Source: Arachis hypogaea (lineage: Eukaryota; Streptophyta; Magnoliopsida; Fabales; Fabaceae). From it: a DNA stretch of 64,000 nt. The stretch's first letter is position 1. Every line of letters starts with the position of its first letter. Below the pieces are notes generated by a model. The model had not been told where the DNA came from. It did no database searches and was given only the letters and a program-made list of their open reading frames with translations. This document shows positions 55,143 to 64,000 of the stretch, piece after piece. The translations under genes were made by a program, and so were the position numbers. The stretch spans positions 86,427,671 to 86,491,670 of the forward strand of contig NC_092053.1 of the NCBI RefSeq assembly GCF_003086295.3, in the 5' to 3' direction.

Positions 55143-56957
55143 ATGACAGGTAGAAGAAGAGGAGCTTCAACCTTCTTTGAATCTGAACCTGAGAGGATCT
55201 TCCTTAGATTAAGGAGGAAAGCAAGATGAAAGAAGGTTGTTGGTACAGAGGAAGAAGAGGAGAACTTAGAGATAGACATGGAGGAGGATATGGAGAATCA
55301 CCATGAGGAGGAGGCACATAATCATGCCAGAGAAGGTGCAGCAAACCATGCTGGACATGAGAGAAGAGTACTAGGCTCTTACATTAATCCAAATCCAGAA
55401 AACTGTGGGAATAGCATCCAAAAACCAACCATACATGCCAATAACCTTGAATTGAAACCCCAACTCATCACCCTTGTTCAGAACAATTGCTCATTTGGAG
55501 GAAGAGCACAGGAGGACCCTAATCAACACTTAACCACTTTCCTAAGAATATGTGATACTGTGAAGTCTAATGGTGTTCACCCTGACACCTACAGATTGCT
55601 CTTGTTCCCTTTCTCTCTGAGGGGCAAGGCATCTAAATGGCTAGAATCATTTCCAAGGAAAAGTCTGACGACTTGGAAAGATGTGGTGAACAAGTTCCTG
55701 GCGAGATTCTACCCTCCTCAAAGAGTCAATAGATTGAGGGCTGAGGTCCAAACATTTAGGCAACAAGATGGTAAAACTCTCTATGAAGCAAGGGAGAGGT
55801 ACAAAGACTTGACAAGAAGGTGCCCACTAGACATGTTCAACGAATGGGTACAGCAACACATTTTCTATGAAGGCTTGTCTTATGAATCAAAGAAGGCATT
55901 GAATCACTCTTCAGAAGGATCTCTGAAATAGAAAAAGACCATTGAAGAAGCCATAGACATCATAGAAACTGTGGCCAACAATGAGTTTTTCTATGCATCT
56001 GATAGGAGCAACAACCGAGGAGTAATGGAGCTAAATCATATGCATGCATTGCTGGCTCAAAACAAGATTATTACCAAGCAGCTGGCTAACCTTACCAAGC
56101 AGATGGAAAGGAATCAAGTTGCAGCAGTCACCACCCCACCACCAGCTCAAGAAGGAGTGAATTCAGAGGAAGGAGGAGACTGGGAACAAGCCAACTATGT
56201 TGGAAACTCATCCAGGCAGACCCATGATCCATACTCCAAGACTTATAATCCTGGTTGGAAGAACCACCCAAACTTTGAATGGAGAAATCAACAAGACCAA
56301 GGCCAAGACCAAAGGCGTCACAACCCCAACTAAAACAATAGTACTGCCTATCAACACTCAACTCAGAGGCCATATCAGCACCCACCCAACAACTCCTCTC
56401 AGCATCTATATCAGACCCAAAATTGCCATTCTCAACCTCCTAACCTCAACTCACCATCATCATCTGAAGATAGACTCTCCAGGATTGAGACTCTGCTTAA
56501 AGGCATATGCAATGAAGTTCAAGATAGTAGAGCGTTCAGGGAAGAAGTGCGATCCAATATGCAAAATCAGGGTGCAGCCATCAAGAAGCTTGAGACACAG
56601 ATCAGCTACCTATTCAAGCAAGTTCCTAGCCACAGCCTTTGCAACAGCACTAATGTAAACCCAAGGGAGGAGTGTAAAGTTGTCACCCTCAGAAGTGGAA
56701 AGGAATTGAAAGAGACTTCCAAGGAAACATGAGAGAAGAAAACGGATGGAGGAAAAAAAAGGACAAGAGGGAGCACGAGCTCCTGCCCCCAACTGACATC
56801 AAGAAAAGGAAGTGTTGAAGCCGTATGTTCCAAAAGCTCCGTACCCTCAGTGATTGAAGAAGAATGGAGAAGACAGCCAATTCTCACGATTCTTAGAGGT
56901 CTTTAAGAGACTACAGATCAACATACCCTTTGCCGAAGTAATAGAGCAAATGCCGCT
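55143..56957 (+). pseudogene. gag: gag of J (broken, cut by G)
   Basis: ATG at 55143 (MTGRRRGASTFFESEPERIF), TGA near 55227 where C has glycine, then open from 55278: RRVLGSYINPNPENCGNSIQ, QNNCSFGGRAQEDPNQHL, LARFYPPQRVNRLRAEVQTF, TLYEARERYKDLTRRCP, FYEGLSYESKKALNHSS. Stop at 55929 (TAG), then DPYSKTYNPGWKNHPNFEWR, another TAA near 56331, SRIETLLKGICNEVQD and CKVVTLRSGKEL. A TGA near 56730 and frame loss afterwards. Closest relative in the window is gag of C. Confidence 0.88.
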
Positions 56958-58229
56958 TGATGCCAGGGCATTTTGGCCAGTTTCACTGACCTTTTCTTTA
57001 CTGTTTTTAAGGTAGTTTCATGCATTTTATTAGAAAATAAGCGAGTTTTAGATAGATATTCACTTACATCTTGATTCAAGCATACATTGTGCACTTTACA
57101 TGATTTCATAAGAATTTTGCATGAATTATATGATAAATTGGATGATGCATGATCCCATGATTAAGAGCAAGACTTTGATGCACTTTGTTTGATTGATTTC
57201 AGGCCAAAAGAAGAAGAGAAGAGCCACGTTAGTGGCTACGTTAGTTACACTAACGTGGGCACTAACGTGGAAGGAAGGAAAGCCCCAACGTTAGGGAGAA
57301 AAGTTAGTGGAATTAACTTTGAAGAAGGAGAGCATGGAACGATAGCAAGGAAGACCCACGTTAAGAGTCACGTTAGCTACACTAACGTGAACTCTAACAT
57401 AGGGACAAAAGGCACCAAGCAACATAAATGGGGAAGGTGAGCCCCAATAACGCTTGCGAAAGGGGTATATGCCAACGTTAGTGGAAAAAGAGAGTGCCAC
57501 TAACGTTTGCGAAGGCTAGAAGACCCACGTTAGTCTCCACGTTAGTGAGATTAACATGGGAACTAACGTGGAAGGAAAGGGGAACGCCAACGTTAGTGGA
57601 AAAGGTGAGTTCCACTAACGTTGGCGAAGCAAAAAGACCCACGTTAACTTCCACGTTAACTAAGTTAACGTGGGCAAAAGTCCCACCTGGCAGCCTGACC
57701 ATGCCTTCTTTAAACACGCATAACTTGAGCCACAAAGCTCCAAATGAGGTGATTCCAGTGGCATTGGAAAGTAGGATTCCAGAACTTTTCAAGCATATAT
57801 GGCACTACATGGTTGACACTAAATTTAAGGGAGAAAACCTGCCCCGAATGTGCAATGATGAACATGGTTTCAACCTGTATTAAGGCCAACTGACCTCTTC
57901 ACCTTCCAAGAAGTGTAACTCGAGTTGTAGAGCTCCAAATGATGCGCTTTCAAAAGCGTTGGAAAGTAGACATCCAGAGCTTTCCAACAATATATAATAG
58001 TATGGGGTGGACATTGATTTTGAGCTCCAGAATCTGGAAATATTAAGCCCCTGGTCGCTAGCGTTATCGGGACTCACGTTTTCCATTAACGCTAGCGATT
58101 ATGCCAGCGACCATGTCCACTTCAAAGGAGCATAACTTGAGTTATAGAGATCCAATTGAGGTGATTCTAGTTGCGTTAGAAAGCTGACATTCAGAGCTTT
58201 CCAACGATATATAATACTCTATAGTGGAC
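56958..58229 (+). mobile_element. LTR G (F family), cut by H
   Basis: Starts TGATGCCAGGGCATTTTGG, inserted in J after CCGCT. Array of CGTTAGTGG / CCACTAACG and GTTAACTAAGTTAACGTG words at 57222-57680, then three GGAAAG...CTTTCC modules as in F. Interrupted by H after 58229, at the same point where F is interrupted by B. Confidence 0.8.
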
Positions 58230-59830
58230 TGGTGCACAAAATTGTTATCATCAATGGCGCCATCAACATGGTACGCTCAATTGTAATCTCAACTTTTTAT
58301 CACAACTTCGCACAACTAACCAGCAAGTGCACTGGGTGATCTAAGTAATAAACCTTACGCGAGTAAGGGTCGATCCCACGGAGATTGTTGGTACGAAGCA
58401 AGCTATGGTCATCTTGTAAATCTCAGTCAGGCGGATATAAAATGGTTATGGAGTTTTTGAAAATAAATAATAACATAAGGATAGAAATACTTATGTAAAT
58501 CCTTGGTGAGAATTTCAGATAAATGCATGGAGATGCTTTCGTTCCTCTAAATCTCTGCTTTCCTACTGTCTTCATCCAGTCAGTCTTACTCCTTTCTATG
58601 GCTGGCTTTATGTAAGGGCATCACCGTTGTCAATGGCTACATCCCATCCTCTTGTGAAAATGGTCCAAATGCTCTGTCACAGCACGGCTAATCATCTGAG
58701 GTTCTCGATCATACTGGAATAGGATTCACCCTCCTTTTGCGTCTGTCACTACGCCCAGCACTCGCGAGTTTGAAGCTCGTCACAGTCATTCAATCCCAGA
58801 ATCCTACTCGGAATACCACAGACAAGGTTTAGAATTTCCGGCTTCTCATGAATGCCGCCATCAATCTAGCTTACACCACGAAGATTCTGATTAAGAGATC
58901 CAAGAGATAATCATTCAATCGAAGGTAGAACGGAAGTGGTTGTTAGGCACACGTTCGTGGGGGAATGATGATGATTGTCACGTTCATCACATTCATGTTG
59001 AAGTGCGAATGAATATCTTAGAAGCGGAATAAGTTGATTTGAATAGAAAAACAGTAGTACTTTGCATTAATTCATGAGGAACAGCAGAGCTCCACACCTT
59101 AATCTATGGAGTGTAGAAACTCTACCTTTTGAAAATACATATGTGATAATGGAGTTCATTGGTCTCGGCCCCCGAGGGGAACCGGAGTAACCAAAGACTT
59201 TGAATACAATGATAAAAAGTTCTATTTATACTAAACTAGTCACTAGGGTTTACAGAAGTAAGTAATTGATGCATAAATCCACTTCCGGGGCCCACTTGAT
59301 GTGTGCTTGGGCTGAGCTTGAATGTTACACGTTCAGAGTCTCTTTCTGGAGTTGAACGCCAGGTTGTAACGTGTTTCTGGCGTTCAACTCTGGTTTGTGA
59401 CTTGTTTCTGGCGTTTAACTCCAGACAGCAGCATAGAACTGGCGTTCAACGCCCTTTTACATTGTCTAAACTCGTTCAAAGTATGGACTATTATATATTT
59501 CTAGAAAGCCCTGGATGTCTACTTTCCAACGCAATTCAAAGCGCGCCATTTTGAGTTCTGTAGCTCCAGAAAATCCACTTTGAGTGCAGGGAGGTCAGAA
59601 TCCAACAGCATCAGCAGTCCTTCTTCAACCTCTGAATTTGATTTTTGCTCAAGTCCCTCAATTTCAGCCAGAAAATACCTGAAATCACAGAAAAACACAC
59701 AAGCTCATAGTAAAGTCCAGAAATGTGAATTTAACATAAAAACTAATGAAAACATCCCTAAAAGTAACTAGATTCTACTAAAAACATACTAAAAACAATG
59801 TCAAAAAGCGTATAAATTATCCGCTCATCA
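58230..59830 (-). repeat. 3' LTR of H
   Basis: On the plus strand TGGTGCACAAAATTG...CCGCTCATCA. Its terminal 90 bp contain a PBS-like remnant (ATGGCGCCATCAACATGGTA at 58254-58273). TATA box 59223-59230; GGCGTT words 59350-59455; GGAAAG/CTTTCC module 59478-59532. Confidence 0.9.
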
Positions 59831-60907
59831 CAACACCAAACTTAAATTGTTGCTTGTCCCCAAGCAACTGAAATTCAAAGAGGATAAAAAGAAGAGAATA
59901 TACTATAAATTCCAAACTATCAATGAAACATAGCTTCAATCAGATGAGCGGGACTTGTAGCTTTTTGCCTCATGAATAGTTTTGGCATCTCACTTTATCC
60001 ATTGAAGTTCAGAATGATTGGCTTCTATAGGAACTCAGAGTTCAGATAGTGTTATTGATTCTCCTAGTTCAGTATGATGATTCTTGAACACAGCTATTTT
60101 ATGAGTCTTGGCCGTGGCCCTAAGCACTTTGTTTTCCAGTATTACCACCGGATACATAAATGCCACAAACACATAATTGGGTGAACCTTTTCAGATTGTG
60201 ACTCAGCTTTGCTAAAGTCCCCAATTAGAGGTGTCCAGGGTTCTTAAGCACACTCTTCTTTTGCTTTGGACCTTGACTTTAACCGCTCAGTCTCAAGTTT
60301 TCACTTGACACCTTCACGCCACAAGCACATGGTTAGGGACAGCTTGGTTTAGCCGCTTAGGCCAGGATTTTTTTCCTTTAGGCCCTCCTATCCACTGATG
60401 CTCAAAGCCTTGGGATCCTTTTTCTTACCCTTGCCTTTTGGTTTTAAGGGTTACTGGCTTTTTGCTCTTGCCTCTTGGTTTTAAGAGCTTTGGCTTTTTC
60501 TGCTTGCTTTTTCTTGCTTCAAGAATCATTTTTATGATTTTTCAGATTATCAAATAACATGTCTCCTTGTCATCATTCTTTCAAGAGCCAACATATTTAA
60601 CATTCTTAAACAACAACTTCAAAAGACATATGCACTGTTCAAGCATTTATTCAGAAAACAAGAAGCATTGTCACCACATCAATATAATTAAACTAAGTTC
60701 AAGGATAAATTCGAAACTCATGTACTTCTTGTTCTTTTGAATTAAAACAGTTTTCATTTAAGAGAGGTGATGGATTCATAGGACATTCATAACTTTAAGA
60801 CATAGTTACTAAATACTAATGATCATGTAATGAAGACACAAACATAGATAAGCACTTAACATAGAAAATGAAAAACAGAGAAAGTAAGAACAAGGAATGA
60901 GTACACC
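59831..60907 (-). other. Primer region and 3' untranslated region of H
   Basis: In sense the end is GTTGCTTGGGGACAAGCAAC, AATTTAAGTTTGGTGTTG, then the LTR, identical to D. The rest matches the 3' region of D (TGTG..TGTGGCAT blocks near 60165 and 60320, 'aaccaaaaggcaag' repeats). Confidence 0.65.
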
Positions 60908-61331
60908 TTAGTGATGGTGGCGTTTCCTTCTTGAGGAACCAATGATGTCCTTGAGCTCTTCTATGTCTCTTCCTTGTCTTTGTTGCTCCTCCCTCATTGC
61001 TTTTTGATCTTCTCTAATTTCATGAAGGATGATGGAGTGCTCTTGATGTTCCACCCTTAATTGTCCCATGTTGGAACTTAATTCTCCTAGGGAGGTGTTG
61101 ATTTGCTCCCAATAGTTTTGTGGAGGAAAATGCATTTGAGGCATCTCCGGGATCTCATGGTGATGAGCTTCATGCGCCTCTTGAGATCCATGAATGGGCT
61201 CTCTTATTTGCTCCATTCTTTTCTTAGTGATGGGCTTGTGAGATGAATCTTTCTATCTCCCATGGCTCAGAGGTGGAAGCAATTGTCTTCCCTTTTCTCT
61301 TTCTTGAGGTTTCTCTGGCCTTAGGTGCCAT
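60908..61331 (-). pseudogene. ORF2 remnant of H (internally deleted)
   Basis: ATG at 61331 (MAPKARETSRK...), then the single AAGCCCATCA (61228-61237) that marks the deletion joint, then the open C-terminal part 61216-60908 (IHGSQEAHEAHHHEIPEMPQ, coiled-coil-like stretch, basic/His tail). Compared with D, about 725 bp are missing. Confidence 0.75.
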
Positions 61332-61366
61332 TAATGGTTATGGAAAAACAAAGAAGCTATGTTTTT

Positions 61367-61405
61367 ACCACACCAAACTTAGAATGTTGCTCGCCCTCAA
61401 GCAAA
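61367..61405 (-). promoter_or_regulatory. Hairpin plus AAGTTTGGTGT module upstream of ORF2 (H)
   Basis: In sense TTGCTTGAGGGCGAGCAAC (stem with loop GAGGGC), then ATTCTAAGTTTGGTGTGG (word at 61370-61380). Confidence 0.6.
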
Positions 61406-61542
61406 AGAAGAAAGAATAGAAGAAGAAGAAGAAGATATGGAGGAGATGGAGGGATTGAGGTGATTGGTGAAGAGTTTTGGGGAAGAGTGTTTATGGGATT
61501 GTGTGAAAGAGGGGTGAGAAGAAGTGAGTGGAGGTAGGTGGG

Positions 61543-61600
61543 GATCCTGTGGGGTCCACAGATCCTGAGGTGATCTTGTGGGGTCCACAGATCCTGAGGT
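61543..61600 (-). repeat. Two tandem 29-bp palindromic units (H)
   Basis: 'gatcctgtggggtccacaga' + 'tcctgaggt', twice. See D (three copies). Confidence 0.8.
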
Positions 61601-61659
61601 GTTCAAGGATTTACAACCTTGCACCAAATTAGGCATGCAAAATGCCCTTGCATACAACT

Positions 61660-61915
61660 CTGGGCATTCAGCGCCAGATTGGTGCTTGTTCTGGGCGTTG
61701 AACGCCCATTTGTTGCCCATTTCTGGCGTTGAACGCCAGAACCATGCTTGTTCTGGGCGTTCAGCGCCAACTCTTCTCCAGGGTGCAATTCTGGCGTTCA
61801 AACGCCCAGATGCTGCCCATTTTGGGTGTTCAGCGTCAGAACCATGCTCTGTTCTGGCGTTGTACGCCAGCCAAATGCTTCTTACTGGCGTTTAAACGCC
61901 AGTAAGGTCTTCCTC
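61660..61915 (-). repeat. GGCGTT...AACGCC word array (H)
   Basis: Eight or so units, the last ('actggcgtttaaacgccagt') a perfect palindrome. Equivalent to arrays in B, D and I. Confidence 0.85.
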
Positions 61916-62039
61916 CAGGGTGTGATTTTTCTTCTGCTATTTTTGATTTCGTTTTCAATTTTTATAATTATTTTGTGACTCCACATGATCATGAACCTAA
62001 TAAAACATGAAAAACAATAAAAATAGAATTAGATAAAAA

Positions 62040-62055
62040 TTGGGTTGCCTCCCAA
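62040..62055 (-). other. Post-coding hairpin (H)
   Basis: TTGGGAGGCAACCCAA in element sense, 50 bases after the gag-pro stop, as in D. Confidence 0.7.
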
Positions 62056-62104
62056 CAAGCGCTTCTTTAATGTCAATAGCTTGACAGTGGGCTCTCATGG
62101 AGCC

Positions 62105-64000
62105 TCACAGATGTTCAGAGCATTGTTGAGACTCCCCAACACCAAACTTAGAGTTTGGATATGGGAGTTCAGCACCAAACTTAAAGTTTGGTTGTGGCCT
62201 CCCAACACCAAACTTAGAGTTTGACTGTGGGGGCTCTGGTTGACTCTGTTTTGAGAGAAGCTTACTGTGCCTTTTTTCTATGTCTACAGAAGGATAACCT
62301 TGAGTTGTAAACACAAGGGAGTCCTCATTCAATTGAAGGACTAATTCACCTCTGTCAACATCAATCACAGCTCTTGCTGTGGCTAGGAAGAGTCTTCCAA
62401 GGATGATGAATTCATCCTCATCCTTCCTAGTATCTAGGACTATGAACTCAGCAGGGATGTAAAGGCCTTCAACCTTTACTAACACATCCTCTACTTGTCC
62501 ATAAGCCTGTTTTCTTGAATTGTCTGCCATCTCTAATGAGATTTTAGCAGCTTGCACCCCATAGATTCCTAGTTTCTCTATTACAGAGAGGGGCATGAGG
62601 TTTATCCCTGACCCAAGGTCACATAGAGCCTTCTCAAAGGTCATGGTGCCTATGGTACAAGGTATTAAGAACTTTCCAGGATCCTGTTTCTTCTGAGGCA
62701 ATGTCAGTTGATCCAGATCACTTAGTTAATTGGAGAACAAGAGAGGTTCATCTTCCCAAGTCTCAATACCAAATAATTTGGCATTCAGCTTCATGATTGC
62801 ACCAAGGTATTTGGTAACTTGATCTTCAGTAACATCCTCATTCTCTTCAGAAGAGGAATACTCATCAGAGCTCATGAATGGCATAAGGATGTTCAATGGA
62901 ATCTCTATGGTCTCTAAATAAGTCTCAGATTCCTTTGGTTCCTCAGAGAGAAACTCCTTATTGATCACTGGATGTCCCAGGAGGTCTTCCTCACTGGGAT
63001 TCACGTCCTCAACTTCCTCTCCATGTTCGGCCATGGTAATTAATTCAATGGCCTTGCACTCTCCTTTTGGATTTTCTTCTGTATTGCTTGGGAGAGTACT
63101 AGGAGGGACTTCAGTGATCCTTTTACTCAGCTGGCCCACTTGTGCTTCCAAATTTCTAATGGAGGACCTTGTTTCATTCATGAAACTCACAGTGGCCTTA
63201 GATAGATCAGAGACTAAGTTTGCTAAATTAGAGGTATTTTGTTCAGAGTTCTCTGTCTGTTGCTGAGTGGATGATGGAAAATGTTTACTATTGTTAAACC
63301 AATTTCTTCCACCATTATTAAAGCCTTGTTGAGGCTTTTGTTGATCCTTCCATGAGAAATTTGGATGATTTCTCCATGATGGGTTATAGGTGTTTCCATA
63401 AGGTTCACCCATATAATTTACCTCTGCTATTGCAGGGTTCTCAGGATCATAAGCTTCTTCTTCAGAAGATGCCTCTTGAGTACTGTTGGATGCAGCTTGC
63501 ATTCCATTCAGACTCTGAGAAATCATATTGACTTACTGAGTCAATATTTTATTCTGAGCTAGTATGGCATTCAGAGTATCAATTTTAAGAACTCCCTTCT
63601 TCATAGGCGTCCCATTACTCACAGGATTCCTCTCAGAAGTGTACATAAACTGGTTATTAGCAACCATGTCAATGAGTTCTTGAGCTTCTGCAGGAGTTTT
63701 CTTTAGGTGAATGGATCCACCTGCAGAAGTATCCAATGACATCTTTGATAGCTCAGATAAACCATCATAGAATATATCCAGGATGGTCCATTCTGAAAGC
63801 ATGTCAGAAGGACACTTTTTGGTCAGTTGCTTGTATCTCTCCCAAGCTTCATAGAGGGATTCACCTTGTTTCTGTCTGAAGGTTTGAACATCCACTCTAA
63901 GCTTGCTCAGCTTTTGAGGAGGAAAGAACTTGGCTAAGAAAGCCGTGACCAGCTTATCCCAAGAGTTCAGGCTATCTTTGGGTTGAGAGTCCAACCACAC
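62105..64000 (-). pseudogene. gag: gag-protease of H (two stops in window, N-terminus outside)
   Basis: One frame, entering at 64000 with WLDSQPKDSLNSWDKLVTAF and continuing FLAKFFPPQKLSKLRVDVQT and QKQGESLYEAWERYKQLTKK. Stops at 63533 (TAA for the second glutamine of LTQQVNM) and at 62726 (TAA for glutamate of INELSDL). NPSWRNHPNFSWKDQQKPQQ follows the capsid part; the protease loop ALCDLGSGINLMP is present, and the distal ILGRLFLA has a P-to-L change. Ends with PNSKFGV-type repeats (62139-62215). Confidence 0.9.

Larger units (their letters stand above)
50795..56957 (+). mobile_element. Element J: C-family autonomous-type retrotransposon, truncated by nested G
   Basis: Plus strand. Its 5' LTR is 50795-54857 (2219 bp without K), followed by PBS, leader, and a gag region close in sequence to that of C. 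It breaks off at 56957, just where protease should begin (IPFAEVIEQMP), because LTR G is inserted. The rest of pol and the 3' LTR should be outside the window. Confidence 0.88.
58230..64000 (-). mobile_element. Element H: Feral-type non-autonomous retrotransposon (5' part outside window)
   Basis: Minus strand: 3' LTR 58230-59830 (1601 bp), primer region, 3' region, ORF2 remnant, arrays, gag-pro running beyond 64000. Order and sequence follow D closely. The left target 5-mer is TGGAC (58225-58229); the right one is not visible. Confidence 0.92.

Overview
The window is intergenic plant DNA made almost entirely of nested LTR retrotransposons. No host gene, rRNA or tRNA gene was found. The main elements carry Gag, a DLG-type protease, Ty3/gypsy reverse transcriptase with an FMDD core, RNase H and a DDE integrase of the plant Tat/Athila branch, with primer-binding sites complementary to tRNA-Asp. 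The LTR start TGATGAGCGGATAATTTATA, and the pairing of an 11-kb pol-bearing element with pol-less relatives that share its LTR, fit what I remember of the peanut (Arachis) autonomous/non-autonomous pair FIDEL/Feral. I use 'FIDEL-type' and 'Feral-type' in that sense; the assignment comes from memory and was not searched.

Left edge (1-5118): the end of a minus-strand FIDEL-type LTR (A), an LTR of another family (L) holding a nested LTR (M), an old FIDEL-like LTR scrap (N), and the first part of an LTR (F). F is interrupted by the first large nest: F contains B (5119-41093, plus strand, FIDEL-type, gag-pro-RT-RH-INT, many stops). B's 3' LTR contains C (15364-40261, minus strand, a second pol-bearing family with 2.2-2.3 kb LTRs). 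C's pol, between protease and RT, contains D (22067-35077, minus strand, Feral-type, no pol). D's 3' LTR contains E (22185-24229, a solo LTR). The junctions of B, C, D and E carry 5-bp target-site duplications (TGAGG/TGTGG, GAGCT, CGAGG, CCTGG), so the insertion order F, B, C, D, E can be read directly.

Right nest (41534-64000): I (Feral-type, plus strand) has its 3' LTR cut by J (C-type family, plus strand). J's 5' LTR contains the solo LTR K (TSD CATAC), and J's gag-pro region is cut by an LTR of F's family (G). G is cut by H (Feral-type, minus strand), which runs out of the window. The far ends of I, J, G and H lie to the right.

The proteins look like decayed but ordinary retroelement machinery. 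D is best preserved: its gag-pro frame has one stop in 776 codons and its second ORF (ORF2, 383 codons) is open. B, I and H carry only a remnant of ORF2 with a shared deletion.

The most unusual signal is a non-coding toolkit shared by otherwise different families: (i) the word AAGTTTGGTGT, adjoining the 3' LTR and repeated in leaders, coding ends and before ORF2, always in element sense; (ii) a purine-loop hairpin just before that word; (iii) a TTGGGAGGCAACCCAA hairpin after the gag-pro or pol stop; (iv) a GGAAAG...CTTTCC hairpin before an AT-rich motif inside LTRs; (v) LTR arrays of family-specific palindromic words; (vi) an LTR end that has captured copies of the primer-binding-site region. 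Comparisons were made by eye; no alignment or search could be run.
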